From positions 2,261,501 to 2,325,500 of the forward strand of contig NC_088325.1 of NCBI RefSeq assembly GCF_910592395.1: a DNA stretch of 64,000 bases, read 5' to 3'. Numbering within the stretch: position 1 is the stretch's first letter; each line of letters opens with the position of its first letter. This document shows, piece by piece, positions 46,401 to 56,975 of this stretch. Both the position numbers and the translations under genes were made by a program. The DNA comes from Lineus longissimus. Taxonomy: Eukaryota; Nemertea; Pilidiophora; Heteronemertea; Lineidae. The notes under the pieces were generated by a model that had not been told where the DNA came from, did no database searches, and saw nothing but the letters and a program-made list of their open reading frames with translations.

Positions 46401-49400
46401 GTGACATTGTCTCCAATTGTGACATTGTCTCCAATTGTGACATTGTCTGCAATTGTGACATTGTCTCCAATTGTGACATTGTCTCCAATTATGACATTGT
46501 CTCCAATTGTGACATTGTCTCCAATTGTGACACTGTCTCCAATTGTGACACTGTCGCCAATTGTGGCATTGTCTCCAATTGTGACATTGTCTTTGATTGC
46601 CATCTCCGATAAAGATATATTTTCTGGACACCATTGCCATCCATACTTAAAAATTAAAAACTAAGGCCAATTTTCAGCCAGTTAGGGATCTATTAATGAA
46701 CCATCATGGACTTTTAGTAGCTGGTTTGTACAGGGGCACTTCAGGGGGTCTTTTCGGGGGGAAATTGCTGAAACGTTCCAGGGAATACGGGAAGACATAG
46801 AAATGTTCTGGGATCTAAAGGGTTAACCAGTTTGAAGGCAACCTGTAGGTAACCTAGCCTGACCCAACCAGACCCTATTTTTCTCTTACCTAACACATGG
46901 CATTTCTGATCCCACGTTCCGACGAAGTTGCCCCATGGATTTTCCAACGATCTCGATACGCCCGGCTTTAGGTGACCTCGGTCAGTTGCAATAATCTGAG
47001 TGAATCCTTCTTGTGATCGAGGGCGCTGGAACAAAAACATGAAATAAGAAATTTTGAAATCGAAAAGGTATCTCAGAGCAATGCAGATACACACGGCCTG
47101 AGACGGTGTCTCAAAAAAACGCCTCTCAAAAACCTCGATTATTTTTGAATCAATAGCATGGACCAACATTTTCGTTGGCCAAATGGGCTGTAAACTAAAT
47201 TCAAATTAAAGATTTTGTCACATGACTGATTTGAGCCAATCAGTCATAGCCTCAATTTACAGTACCTGTCATTCGCAACTTTTTAATCAGTTCCCTGGGA
47301 TCATTTTGAAAATATTCGCCAACAAACATTTGATATATTTGGGCAAGAATATCCAAGAATAATCTGACTCTGAAAGTTGCGTGAATTTCGCCAAAAATGA
47401 GAAGTTGTGAATGACTGGTAGCTGCCAATGAAACTAGAGAAACAGAACATGGATAGTAAAAGATTTGAGTTCAATTCAAAAACAACAGAGTGGGTAAAGT
47501 TAAGGGCCTTCTTGTGAGTCCACACACTAGCATTTCACCAAGCGTATCATTACACCACGAGGCCTTGGTGTGATAAGCTTTTGCTGATTCAGCTGAAGTG
47601 GAGAGAGGCCTTTTTTAGCCCCATGCAGGCCCAAAGACGTGCTGAAATGCAAACATGTGAGTCAAAAACAACACACCACTATAATTCACGTAGTTAGTGC
47701 AAGGAGAAAGTTTGTGACAACGCTTCACATTGAAAGAACTACAATGTAGTTCTTGCAATTAGGTCAGACTAAGTAGCTGTTTGTTGCAATTAGCATGAGG
47801 AGGCTGGACTCGGTGGCTGTTCATTGCAATTAGGAGGCTGGAATTTGTGGCTTGTTGTAATTTGGAGGTTGGACCCTGTGGCTGTTTGTAATAGGAAGCT
47901 GAACCATGTGGCTGTTTGTTGTAGTTAAGAGGCTGGAATTTCTGGCTTGTTGTATTTTGGAGGTTGGACCCTGTGGCTTGTTGTAAAAGGAGGCTGGACC
48001 CTGTGGCTGTTTGTTGCAGTTAAGAGGCTGGAATTTCTGGCTTGTTGTATTTTGGAGGTTGGACCCTGTGGCTTGTTGTAAAAGGAGGCTGGACCCTGTA
48101 GCTGTTTGTTGTAGTTAAGAGGCTGGAATATCTGGCTTGTTGCTGTAATTAGGAGATGGGACATTGCTGCTCTTTGCTGTCCATGAAATGATTACGCATC
48201 ACACTTCAATGTAGTTCTTCCAATTAGGGGGCCATCTAAGTAGCTGTTGTAGCAATTAGCATTAGGAGGCTGGACTCGGTGGCTGTTCATTGCAATTAGG
48301 AGGTTGGACATTGTGGCTTGTTGTAATTTGGAGGTTGGACCCTGTGGCTGTTTGTAATAGGAAGCTGGACCCTGTGGCTGTTTGTAATAGGAAGCTGGAC
48401 CCTGTGGCTGTTTGTAATAGGAAGCTGGACCCTGTGGCTGTTTGTAATAGGAAGCTGGACCCTGTGGCTGTTTGTTGTAGTTAAGAGGCTGGAATTTCTG
48501 GCTTGTTGCTGTAATCAGGAGATGGGACATTGCTGCTTTTTGTTGTCCAAGTAATGATTACGCATCACACTTCAGCTAGAGGAGGCTGGGCTGTGTACTG
48601 TAAAGGTTTCTCTGATGAACATCAAATCAAATGGTCCATCAGCCTTGGGATGGCTCAGAGAAGCCTCCACAGTAAATTTAAGATTCAAATCATTTGCAGT
48701 TTAGAAGGAAATAAAACTAGAGTGTTACAGGAATCACAAGCAAAACCACTTCATGCCTAACGCTATGAGAATTATTTTACCTCCGCGTCAACATCAGGAA
48801 GATGTTGTAATAATGGATGAATGGGCTGAATGAAAAGATGATAATAATTACTGATACTAAATGACAGTTTGATGAGTGGGTAAAATATATTGCTGTGATC
48901 TACTGCTTCTATTCTGTGGCTGTTGAAGTACATTTACCTACATGTACTTGTACAGTGCTGATTCATGAACAGGCTTTTAAAGCCGTTTAACTGAAAAACC
49001 TCAAATTCAGTGACAATTAAAAAATTGGTGGTTTTTCCATTATTTAGTAATATGTGACTCGCTCTACCAAAACTAGGCGCTTGTCGCATCTGAACTTGAC
49101 AGGTTGATACGGACTTGTTGTTCATTTCCCTATTGTAGACCTTTTGTGAAATCTATTACAAACTGATTTGGTCACATTTCACAAAAGGTCTACAATAGGG
49201 AAATGAACAACAAGTCCGTATCAACCTGTCAAGTTCAGATGCGACAAGCGCCTAGTTTTGGTAGAGCGGGTCACATATTTGAACATTGCTGTGTACACTG
49301 ATAAAGATGAAGATATCTGAAGGCGACTTGCTGATCAGTTCTCTTCCCTTTTTTCTCTCATTCTGATAACTCTCTGATACGTACCGCTCGATGAACTTTT

Positions 49401-50624
49401 GAAACTTCCCAATTCTGGAGCCTCTTGGGATGAAACTCCTTCTCATACTGAAATAAAAAGTTAAATTAAATATTTTGTATCATAGCCAACTTTTTTGCTC
49501 CTTAGGCCCTAGTCCTTGTTGTGTTATGGACAACATTATAACTGATGAAGACTAACACGTCATCACTCTGGTTGATCCAATTCCAAACTTGACATAAGTG
49601 ACCAGCTAGCATTTTGGGGAGCCATTCTATTCAATTCAATTGAATTCAAATAAGACTTATATGGCGCAATTATCCAATAACGTATGATTGCTCGGCTGCG
49701 CTTTGAAAACAAAGTCACCATAATCTCGACTTCAGCACCTTTTTGAATGTGCTCACAGTTGGAGCATTTCGCACATTCATGTCTAGTCTGTTCCAGAGTT
49801 GTGTAGCATACACCACAAAACTTCTGCCACCATATGATGCCAGGCGGTACCTGGGTACTTGGAGCAAACCTAGGTTCTGGGACCTCAGGGATCGGCTGGG
49901 TTCATACAGTGGCACAATATCTGATAGATAGCATGGGGCAAGGTCTAGCAGAATCTAATCCGTCATATCTATTTTCTGATTATCTGACTAATTAACTGTA
50001 CGGTGAGGCCTACATGTATCATCGTTATGGTACTGCGTACTGAACTGGTAGGCCTAGGCCTTTTGGGCCGGCCTACAGTTACACCAACTGACCAAGTCGT
50101 GAGCTATAGTCGTGAGTTGTAGCTAGGACCTGTCATCACGTAGCCTACTTCGGCCTAACTGCAGAATAGCCGGGACAGTAGTAGCTCTGTACATTATCAT
50201 GTACACTCTGTCCATCTGTACATTATGTACACATTCCTATCATTTAGCACAGAGTGTCCCGGGTAGGTTAAAATTTACAATCCCCGATCGGAAATGACGT
50301 AGTTTGATCGCATTAAACTATAAATCCATTGAACAGTGCCGCGTGGTCCTTGGTTAGTCAACCGATGACCTTTTTTTTTTGGGGTGTGATCGGGGATTGT
50401 AAACTTGTTCCCCCGGGTATTCTGCAGTTGCTCCCCTACTTCCAGTGGGCGAGCAGGGAGGGAATGTCAAAATTTAACAAGCACCGTGTTGATGTGTTAG
50501 GCCTATGCATGCATGCATTCATACAAACATCGATTGATCACACACAAATGCACAAACAATTCTTAACAGATTTTTCGTAATATTTCATGATTCCTACCTG
50601 ATTTGCACTGAAATGAAGAGCCAT
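43494..50624 (-). CDS. CFAP126: CFAP126 (Flattop), cilium and basal body protein
   Basis: Coding exons in order: 50624-50598, 49447-49385, 47025-46890, 46123-45984 and 43793-43494; 221 codons with all phases matching and GT-AG borders. Exon 1 encodes just MALHFSANQ and exon 2 continues YEKEFHPKRLQNWEVSK, equivalent to the SANQYEKAF...LQNW start of vertebrate Flattop. Exon 3 holds the family signature: GFTQIIATDRGHLKPGV, then NPWGNFVGTWD. Flattop is a small microtubule-associated protein of motile cilia and basal bodies, needed for basal body docking and positioning in multiciliated and planar-polarised cells. Exons 4 and 5 encode a basic, then Pro/Ser-rich disordered tail, making the protein about 45 residues longer than human (177). 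Intron 3 carries an 18-bp minisatellite and the first intron a hairpin MITE. Confidence 0.93.
44190..44345 (-). mobile_element. SINE fragment in CFAP126 intron 4
   Basis: Reverse-oriented pieces of the SINE at 59064-59460: AGAGCCAGGAATTTTAGTTCC and CCTGGTTCTCCCCGGG match the complement of its middle and head. Heavily decayed. Confidence 0.6.
44603..44722. mobile_element. Family D hairpin MITE, copy 4
   Basis: A complete 120-bp palindrome in CFAP126 intron 4. Its arms are nearly perfect, and it is almost identical to the copy at 26784-26903. Confidence 0.9.
45140..45570. repeat. About 53-bp tandem repeat, 8 units
   Basis: Units contain AATGAACAACTGAAGACATC, AAAATGACATGAACTATCAG and TAACTAGTTTTC. 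The outer units at both ends are more diverged than the central ones. In CFAP126 intron 4. Confidence 0.9.
45670..45775. mobile_element. Short foldback sequence
   Basis: Two arms pair around a T-run: GGCAACAGGGGTCAAAAGG...GGCCAAAATGA on the left and TCATTTTGGCCTTTTTGACC...TGTTGCC on the right, with CCGGACCAT/ATGGTCC at the edges. One copy only, so mobility is a guess. Confidence 0.5.
46263..46600. repeat. 18-bp minisatellite in CFAP126 intron 3
   Basis: About 19 units of CCAATTGTGACATTGTCT with few changes. The unit length is a multiple of three and contains no stop in most frames, so long frames appear on both strands; splice phases show it is intronic. It ends 139 bp before the acceptor of the 46123-45984 exon. 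Confidence 0.95.
47745..48545. repeat. 25-30 bp GGCTGGACCCTGTGGCTG repeat with higher-order units
   Basis: Short units built on GGAGGCTGGACCCTGTGGC and GTTTGTTGTAGTTAAGAGGC. A block of about 120 bp is duplicated (47930-48130), and 48340-48470 holds five identical 30-bp units (GTTTGTAATAGGAAGCTGGA). The whole arrangement around GTAGTTCTT(G/C)CAATTA also occurs twice (about 47750 and 48210). In CFAP126 intron 2. Confidence 0.9.
49053..49275. mobile_element. Family E long hairpin MITE, copy 2
   Basis: A 223-bp near-perfect palindrome flanked by TA, almost identical to the copy at 24724-24946. It ends 110 bp after the donor of CFAP126 exon 49447-49385, in intron 2. Confidence 0.92.
49700..49930 (-). 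pseudogene. LINE reverse-transcriptase C-terminal remnant
   Basis: The minus strand reads PLYEPSRSLRSQNLGLL, YGGRSFVVYATQLWNRL and FKKVLKSRLW, the end of a CR1/L2-type ORF2. It is only about 66 residues long and belongs to a different lineage from the 17751-18185 remnant. It lies on the sense strand of CFAP126 intron 1. Confidence 0.8.
50279..50398. mobile_element. Family H short inverted-repeat element, copy 2
   Basis: The ends are AATCCCCGATCGG and GATCGGGGATT, with the same interior phrases as 35504-35610. It lies in CFAP126 intron 1. Confidence 0.8.
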
Positions 50625-50850
50625 TTCTGTGGATGTGATTGTAAATATTGTAATTTTTTAGTTTAATCTAAAATATTTGGCCTAAATCGCCAGAAAAACA
50701 GGTTTTTTTGGGAGATTTTTCAACAGATGAAACTTCTTTCTTGACCGGAAGTTGATGTCGTATCCTAGGAACCTCGCTCCCATGGGGCGCCGAACGGCAC
50801 CTGGAAACGAGGTGAAGAAGTAGTTTTGGCGGGAATTTCAAATTGAGCAT
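50625..50850 (-). promoter_or_regulatory. CFAP126: Presumed CFAP126 promoter region
   Basis: The 5' flank of the first coding exon. CCGGAAGT, an ETS-type site, lies at 50745-50752. A loose inverted GGTTCC...GGATAC word near 50758-50771 faintly resembles the RFX X-box expected at ciliary genes but does not meet the consensus. No TATA box is seen. Assignment rests mainly on position. Confidence 0.3.
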
Positions 50851-50885
50851 GGAACACCAGTCAGCTGGACAATTAATTTAGATAG

Positions 50886-50909
50886 GGGGGGGGGGGGGGG
50901 GGGGGGGGG
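50886..50909. repeat. Uninterrupted run of 24 G
   Basis: A homopolymer of 24 G on the plus strand, preceded by GATA. It may be a replication-slippage site or an assembly uncertainty. Confidence 0.8.
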
Positions 50910-51170
50910 ATTTGGTAGTAAAAGAGGGGTTGACCAGATTTTTTCTCCTGTGGTGACAGTTAACTTATAACTAACTAATTCGACTTCATAGAGACAATTG
51001 TCACATCCAGTCTCAGTTATACTCCAGACACAGTGGACCGGCCTTGTCCCTCCCCTTCTCCCCATGATTAAGAAAGTATGAATAGCATGATGAATGTACC
51101 GCCTTGGGAGTTTTGCCTCGTCCTTTGCCATGTTAATTTCACTAGGACAAAGAACCATATTCCTTACATA

Positions 51171-51348
51171 CAGTAGAACCTCTCTTAGTGGACACCTCTC
51201 TATTAAGAACACCCTCTCTATTAATGACACTAGTTTTAGTCCCAAATTGGGCGTTTCCATTAAATTTGTCCTCTCTAATCAGGACACCTCTCTATCAAGG
51301 ACAGCACTTGTTGGTCCTGAGGGTGTCCTTAATAGAGAGGTTCTACTG
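51171..51348. mobile_element. Family A MITE, copy 8
   Basis: A complete 178-bp copy with CAGTAGAACCTC and GGTTCTACTG ends and TA on both sides. Confidence 0.9.
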
Positions 51349-51473
51349 TAGTTTCTCAGATCAGTGTCAAAGTGGTTACAACGACAGGCCCAGAACCCTG
51401 AATCCAGAATCCCGTTGGCACATCTAGATATATCTTTTTCCATGAATACTCGACAGCTTTGCTGTGGTATCTC

Positions 51474-51851
51474 AATAGCATTCCGCGAAGATGACGTCAC
51501 TGCAGCTGCTGCCCTCTATTACCCCATCGCTGAATTACAGGCAATGTCGGACAAACATGCGGTTTCGTAATGGATTCAGGCTTTCTAACTAGGGCAGGTA
51601 TATTCAATCTGGCACATGTCCGAGTGTTGGAAATACTACATAATTGTTCTGAATATTTCTCTCGCTGACTCTATGGTATCATTCATGCTAGTTCGTAAAA
51701 ACAATGCAGGGTCAAAGATAATTGACTTTGAAATAAGCTCAAATGCGTAGAAATAAGTGTCGATGTCCGACTGTCACGTGACTAAAATGTCATCAATATC
51801 TTATGAAAATGACCTTGTGAGCTATAAATAGTAACTTCGCGGAATGCTATT
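51474..51851. mobile_element. Family C inverted-repeat element, copy 4
   Basis: The best-preserved copy. The ends AATAGCATTCCGCGAAG and CTTCGCGGAATGCTATT are exact complements, and the pairing extends one base further to CA/TG. Confidence 0.92.
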
Positions 51852-52059
51852 GCATCGTCAACCGGGGAGTTTTGAGAGGGTCGTCACCTAAGTTCGTGAC
51901 AACTGGCTGTTTGGGGGATCCTTTCTCGACTGATAACATAAATAACAAAGGCACCACATGAAAATAGATGGACTTCTTTATTCATTCTTATGATACAAGG
52001 ACCATTGAAAAAGTTTCTCACATTTTTATGTTCCGTATAAAAAGCACTCATTTTCTATG

Positions 52060-52495
52060 TATAAATTTACAAATCTGACACATGTTATCAGAGCTCAAGA
52101 ATTCTGAACTCAAAAATCTCAAAAAGCGGAGTAGTCAAATTTTCTCTTGAACAATATTTACTTGCAATGAAGTCTGAGACTCCCTGAACAGAGCCTATAA
52201 TTTCATATCTCCTAAATTTTATTGGGCCAATCATAGATTTACAAAATTACAAAGGAATATCTTTTTATCCATACAAATCTGACGCATGTCATCAGAGCTC
52301 AAGAATTCTGAACTAAAAAAATCTCAAAAAGCTGAATAGTCAAATTTTCTCTTGAATAACACTTACTAGTCATGAAGAAGCCTGAGGGACTTCCTGAACA
52401 GACCCTATAATTTCATATCGCCTACATTTCATTGCCATTGGGCCACTCATAGGTTTTACAAAATTACAAAGGAATATCTTTTTATCAATAACATT
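52060..52495. repeat. Tandem duplication of about 220 bp
   Basis: Two diverged units share AGAGCTCAAGAATTCTGAAC, GTCAAATTTTCTCTTGAA, CCTATAATTTCATATC and TTACAAAGGAATATCTTTTT. No coding capacity. The 51852-52060 stretch to the left is unremarkable AT-rich DNA. Confidence 0.8.
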
Positions 52496-52502
52496 CAGGG
52501 CC

Positions 52503-53057
52503 CGGCTGTCAGAAATCATGGTTAGCTTGTAACATCTTGTTGTTTCATGTACATCAATGAACATGTAACAACATGCTGACATGTTGTTTCATGTACATCA
52601 ATGCACGTGTAACATCATGCTGACATGTTGTTTCATGTACATCAATGCACGTGTAACATCATGTTGACATGTTGTTTCATGTACATCAATGCACATGTAA
52701 CAACATGTTGACATGTTGTTTCATGTACATCAATGCACGTGTAACATCATGCTGACATGTTGTTTCATGTACATCAATGCACGTGTAACATCATGTTGAC
52801 ATGTTGTTTCATGTACATCAATGCACATGTAACAACATGCTGACATGTTGTTTCATGTACATCAATGCACATCTAACAACATGCTGACATGTTGTTTCAT
52901 GTACATCAATGCACATGTAACAACATGCTGACATGTTGTTTCATGTACATCAATGCACATGTAACAACATGCTGACATGTTGTTTCATGTACATCAATGC
53001 ACATGTAACAACATGTTAGCATGGTGTCATGAGCTAACATGCTTTCTAACAACCGGA
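52503..53057. mobile_element. Inverted termini enclosing a 44-bp array, element 1
   Basis: Right end GAGCTAACATGCTTTCTAAC then AACCGG; left end CCGGCTGTCAG then ATGGTTAGCTTGTAAC, its imperfect complement. Between them lie about 11 units of 44 bp containing CATGTTGTTTCATGTACATC and AATGCACATGTAACAACATG. No coding capacity. Confidence 0.75.
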
Positions 53058-53949
53058 CCTCTATTCTGACACTCAGAAAAAAAATTTGAAAAGTGGTGGG
53101 AGTTTGCTTCTTATCACAGAATTTTTCACAATGGACGGTGATTCAGTAAGTATTCTGTGAAATTAACTCTCTTGCTGCCCTTAAGATGCCCTTAATAGAG
53201 AGGTTTTACGTACGTTTTAAGACACTTTGAATAAATCTATAAATAAATCTTGATAACTAATTAATTACATGATAGACTACAATCCTCAATCAAACTAAGC
53301 TTAATCAGCAAATTAATTAATTAAAATCCTAAGCTTCTAATAGAACCACTTATAAATTATTAAACTAACTATTTTACACACATATAACTCTAGCCAAGCC
53401 ATGAAATCATTTCGGAGACACAAAATTTCCATTGACCTGAATTCCACGCACTTGCAATAAACTTAGTGAGGATTTGTGACCTTATAGAACTGATGATAAA
53501 ATTTACCCTAACTAATATCTTAACTGCATGCCTGCCTGCACATACTAATTAATCATTATACTAAAAAGCTGATGCCAGCCACTAATTTTAAGAGTATTTA
53601 ACTAAAAATTGGCAGCATGTATTTGAAGAAAATGCCAATACACAATCATGGTCAAAAAGGGCCGTTCACACGCACATTAAATTTGGACATTTTCACACGC
53701 AAAAAGCACATTTGGTTTTAGATTGACTATTCCAAACAAATGTGGTCTCATTCCAAAGCAGGTGTTTTTCTGCACGTGTTAACGACCCTATTACCTTCAG
53801 GAGAAAACTCAAAGTCAGAACTCAATCAGCTGGATCTGATTTTCTAAACTGCAAGTTGTGTAAAGTGTTCTTAAGAACTGCACAACAAATCTCTACCACG
53901 AGGAAAGTACCAGCTTCCCTTAATCATTCTTAAACATAAAAAAAATATG
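53058..53949. other. AT-rich spacer between the two 44-bp array elements
   Basis: A short family A remnant (CCTTAATAGAGAGGTTTTAC) lies near 53187-53208. Otherwise unique AT-rich sequence with no supported frame. Confidence 0.4.
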
Positions 53950-54365
53950 TCAGTAGTAGAATGGGAGAATGCGCGTGAACTGGAAACAGGTCATTATTAT
54001 TTTGTTTACATGTGTGAATCTTGACACGTGAATCAGGAAACCTGATTTCTGTGTCATTAAAAAAAGAGTCAGAACTGGAGAATGTGGGTAAACTGCAAAC
54101 AGGTCATTTCCAAAGTAAAGACTACATAGGCTTCCATATGTCACTTTGAATATTCTTTTTTTACATGTGTTAATCTTGACACGTGAATCAGGAAACCTGA
54201 TTTCTGTGTCATTAAAAAAAATTCAGAACTGGAGAATGCAGGTAAACTGGAAACAGGTCATATCCAAAGTAAAGACTACATAGGCTTCCATATGTTACTT
54301 TGAATATTCTTTTGTTTTCATGTGTGAATCTTGACATGTGAATCATGAAACGTGATTTCCGTGTC
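53950..54365. repeat. Tandem repeat of about 165 bp, 2.3 units
   Basis: Units share CATGTGTGAATCTTGACACG, TGAATCAGGAAACCTGATTTC, AGAACTGGAGAATG and ACTACATAGGCTTCCATATG. It sits directly before the second 44-bp array element. Confidence 0.85.
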
Positions 54366-54414
54366 ATCTCGGTCTAAGATTGTAATTGAAAACCAGATTA
54401 CCAACGCTCTGGGT

Positions 54415-54669
54415 CCGGTGGTTAGAAAGCATGTTAGCTCATAACATGATGCTGACATGCTGTTATATGTGCATTGATGTACATGAAACAACATGTGAAC
54501 ATGATGTTACATGTGCATTGATGTACATGAAACAACATGTGAACATGATGTTACATGTGCATTGATGTACATGAAACAACATGTGAACATGATGTTACAT
54601 GTGCATTGATGTACATGAAACAGCATGTCAACACAACGTTACAAGCTAACATCCTTTCTAACAACCAGC
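54415..54669. mobile_element. Inverted termini enclosing a 44-bp array, element 2
   Basis: Same family as element 1 but in the opposite orientation: CCGGTGGTTAGAAAGCATG at the left, CATCCTTTCTAACAACCAG at the right, with about four 44-bp units (GTGCATTGATGTACATGAAA) between. An isolated end fragment (CACGCTTTCTAACGACTGG) also occurs near 44980-45005. Confidence 0.75.
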
Positions 54670-54946
54670 CAAGTTATTTTCAAACATTCACTGTCAATGT
54701 TCTTTTAAGTCAACAGGATATAAAGAACTCTCAAACATATCTGAAGAAGGCAGTTAAAATACACAAATCAGCAAGCTTCCTCCCGAAAATGGAGCAGGAC
54801 ATCCATCCGAAGATAGATTCAAAAGGTAATTCTACGTACCGTCTACTTGGTTGACTAACGAGGGGTACTCATGCCAAATAGCTCAAAGGCAAATTTGCCG
54901 TTAAAAAATAAAGCATTTGGAGTCTACATGACACTTTTTCCCTCGT
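54670..54946. other. Unassigned sequence
   Basis: No repeat-family copy and no supported exon are visible. Confidence 0.3.
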
Positions 54947-55525
54947 GATAAACCTGTGTTTACCTCGTGATAAACCTGTGTTAATCACGTGATAAACCTG
55001 TGTTAATCACGTGATAAACCTGTGTTGATCATGTGATAAACTTGTGTTAATCATGTGATAAACCAGTGTTAACCACGTGATAAACCTGTGTTAATCACGT
55101 GATAAACCTGTGTTAATCATGTGATAAACCTGTGTTAACCACGTGATAAACCTGTGTTAATCACGTGATAAACCTGTGTTAACCAAATCATTAACCTGTG
55201 TTAACCAAATCATAAACCTGTGTTAATCATGTGATAAACCTTTGTTAACCACGTTATAAACCTGTGTTAATCATGTGATAAACCTGTGTTAACCACATGA
55301 TAAACCTTTGTTAACCACATGATAAACCTGTGTTAACCACGTGATAAACCTGTGTTAATCATGTGATAAACCTGTGTTAACCACGTGATAAACCTGTGTT
55401 TATCACGTGATAAACCTGTGTTAATCACGTGATAAACCTGTGTAAACCACATCATAAACATGTGTTAACCAAATCATAAACCTGTGTTAACCACATCATA
55501 AACCTGTGTTAACCACGTCAAAAAC
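54947..55525. repeat. 22-bp minisatellite, about 26 units
   Basis: Units of GTGATAAACCTGTGTTAATC with variants at the CACG/CATG/CAAAT position. Right-hand units are more diverged (CACATCATAAAC). CACGTGATAAAC gives an E-box-like CACGTG in most units. Confidence 0.95.
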
Positions 55526-55630
55526 CTGCAGAGGAAATCTTACTGACTTTGCATTTTTCGAAAGTTGAAAACTATACTCCGGTAGACCCTAAGTTGATCC
55601 AAAAAGTCGACACCAGCCAGGACAGTTTTC

Positions 55631-56040
55631 AAAGACTTATCGCACCAAGACTGTGACTCATGCCTTGTCCCCGAGATTGGGTAATGCTAGCTATTTAACA
55701 ATGAAACTTTTCCTAGGCCAAGTTGGGATCCAAGCAGCCCAGTCTATACCGTGTGTGGGCCAGGGGTACTGTATTTATCGCACCAAGGCAGACTCATGCC
55801 TTGCCCCTGAGATTGGGTAATGCTAGCTATTTAACAATGAAACTTTTCCTAGGCCAAGTTGGAATCCAAGCAGCCCAGTCTATACTGTGTGTGGGCCAGG
55901 GGTACTGTACTTATCGCACCAAGGCGGACTCATGCCTTGTCCCCCGAGATTAGGTAATGCTAGCAATTTAACAATGAAACTTTTCCTAGGCCAAGTTTGG
56001 ATCCAATTTGCCTGGTCTATACCGTGTGTGGGCTGCGGTT
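55631..56040. repeat. 136-bp tandem repeat, 3 units
   Basis: Units at 136-bp spacing contain CTCATGCCTTGTCCCCGAGA, GGTAATGCTAGCTATTTAAC and CTTTTCCTAGGCCAAGTTGG. The last unit is truncated and more diverged. The following 56041-56296 shows nothing recognisable. Confidence 0.9.
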
Positions 56041-56296
56041 GCGAAAGACTTAATACTGTCGGACACGTAACGCATTGTTTTCATCAAGTTCCAAGCGTAC
56101 TCCTCCTTTGTTGAGTTTCTGTGAGCCGGTAGGTTGAGCAAGATCTACGGAAGCTGGAATACTGTTACTGTGGACCAGGTTAAGGATTATCGATGATCGC
56201 TTGAGAAACGAATCCATACCATTCAATGGCTTTTCAGGGAAGTATAAAGCTCAACTTGTAAGACTTTCATTCGACACATCATTGCCACTTATCATA

Positions 56297-56519
56297 TGTG
56301 ACTCGCTCTACCAAAACTAGGCGCTTGTCGCATCTGAACTTGCAAGGTTGATACGGATTTGTTGTTCATTTCCCTATTGTAGACCTTTTGTGAAATCTAT
56401 TCCAAACTGATTTGGTCACATTTCACAAAAGGTCTACAATAGGGAAATGAACAACAAGTCCGTATCAACCTGTCAAGTTCAGATGCGACAAGCGCCTAGT
56501 TTTGGTAGAGCGAGTCACA
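56297..56519. mobile_element. Family E long hairpin MITE, copy 3
   Basis: A 223-bp palindrome with TGTGACTCGCTCTACCAAAA at the left and its complement at the right. TA is clear on the left only. It is followed directly by a diverged, partial family E-related copy (about 56530-56706). Confidence 0.9.
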
Positions 56520-56975
56520 TTTTATGAACCAGCACGGCAAAATGAGTCGCATGTCGCACAGAAGATGGGCCTAAAATGACACCAGGACATAATAGAAGAA
56601 ATTGATGTACTCAGATGTCACATAAGGCAGACAAAAGTGAAATGAACAACCAGTCCGTCTCAACCTGTCAAGCTCGGGGCGACGTGCGACTAATTTTGAC
56701 ATGGCGGGCCTATGCTTTTCCTTCCCTTAAAAAAGACCCCGCACTCTTTTTTCACTTTTTTGTACCACTATCTCCTGGACTCCTCTATCAGGGGGCAGAT
56801 TATAAAAGGCACCTCCTTGGATTTGATCCGGGGAAGTGACATCCCATCAAGATTCCTATCCTTGTATTCCGATACCCTTATTGGAAATTTCTCCAGGCCG
56901 AATGGAGTAGACCCCATTTTTCTTAAGTTCAATGGTAACAATTTCATCAGATAACTTTTCCCAGTTGAGGCAATT

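Noticed and set aside
45980-46664. Long frames on both strands with VTIGDN, CHNWRQ and IVTLSP repeats
   Set aside because: Produced by the 18-bp minisatellite; CFAP126 splice phases place it inside intron 3.
50740-50775. RFX X-box upstream of CFAP126
   Set aside because: The candidate word has the wrong spacing and at least two mismatches to the consensus, so I only mention it as a weak hint in the promoter entry.
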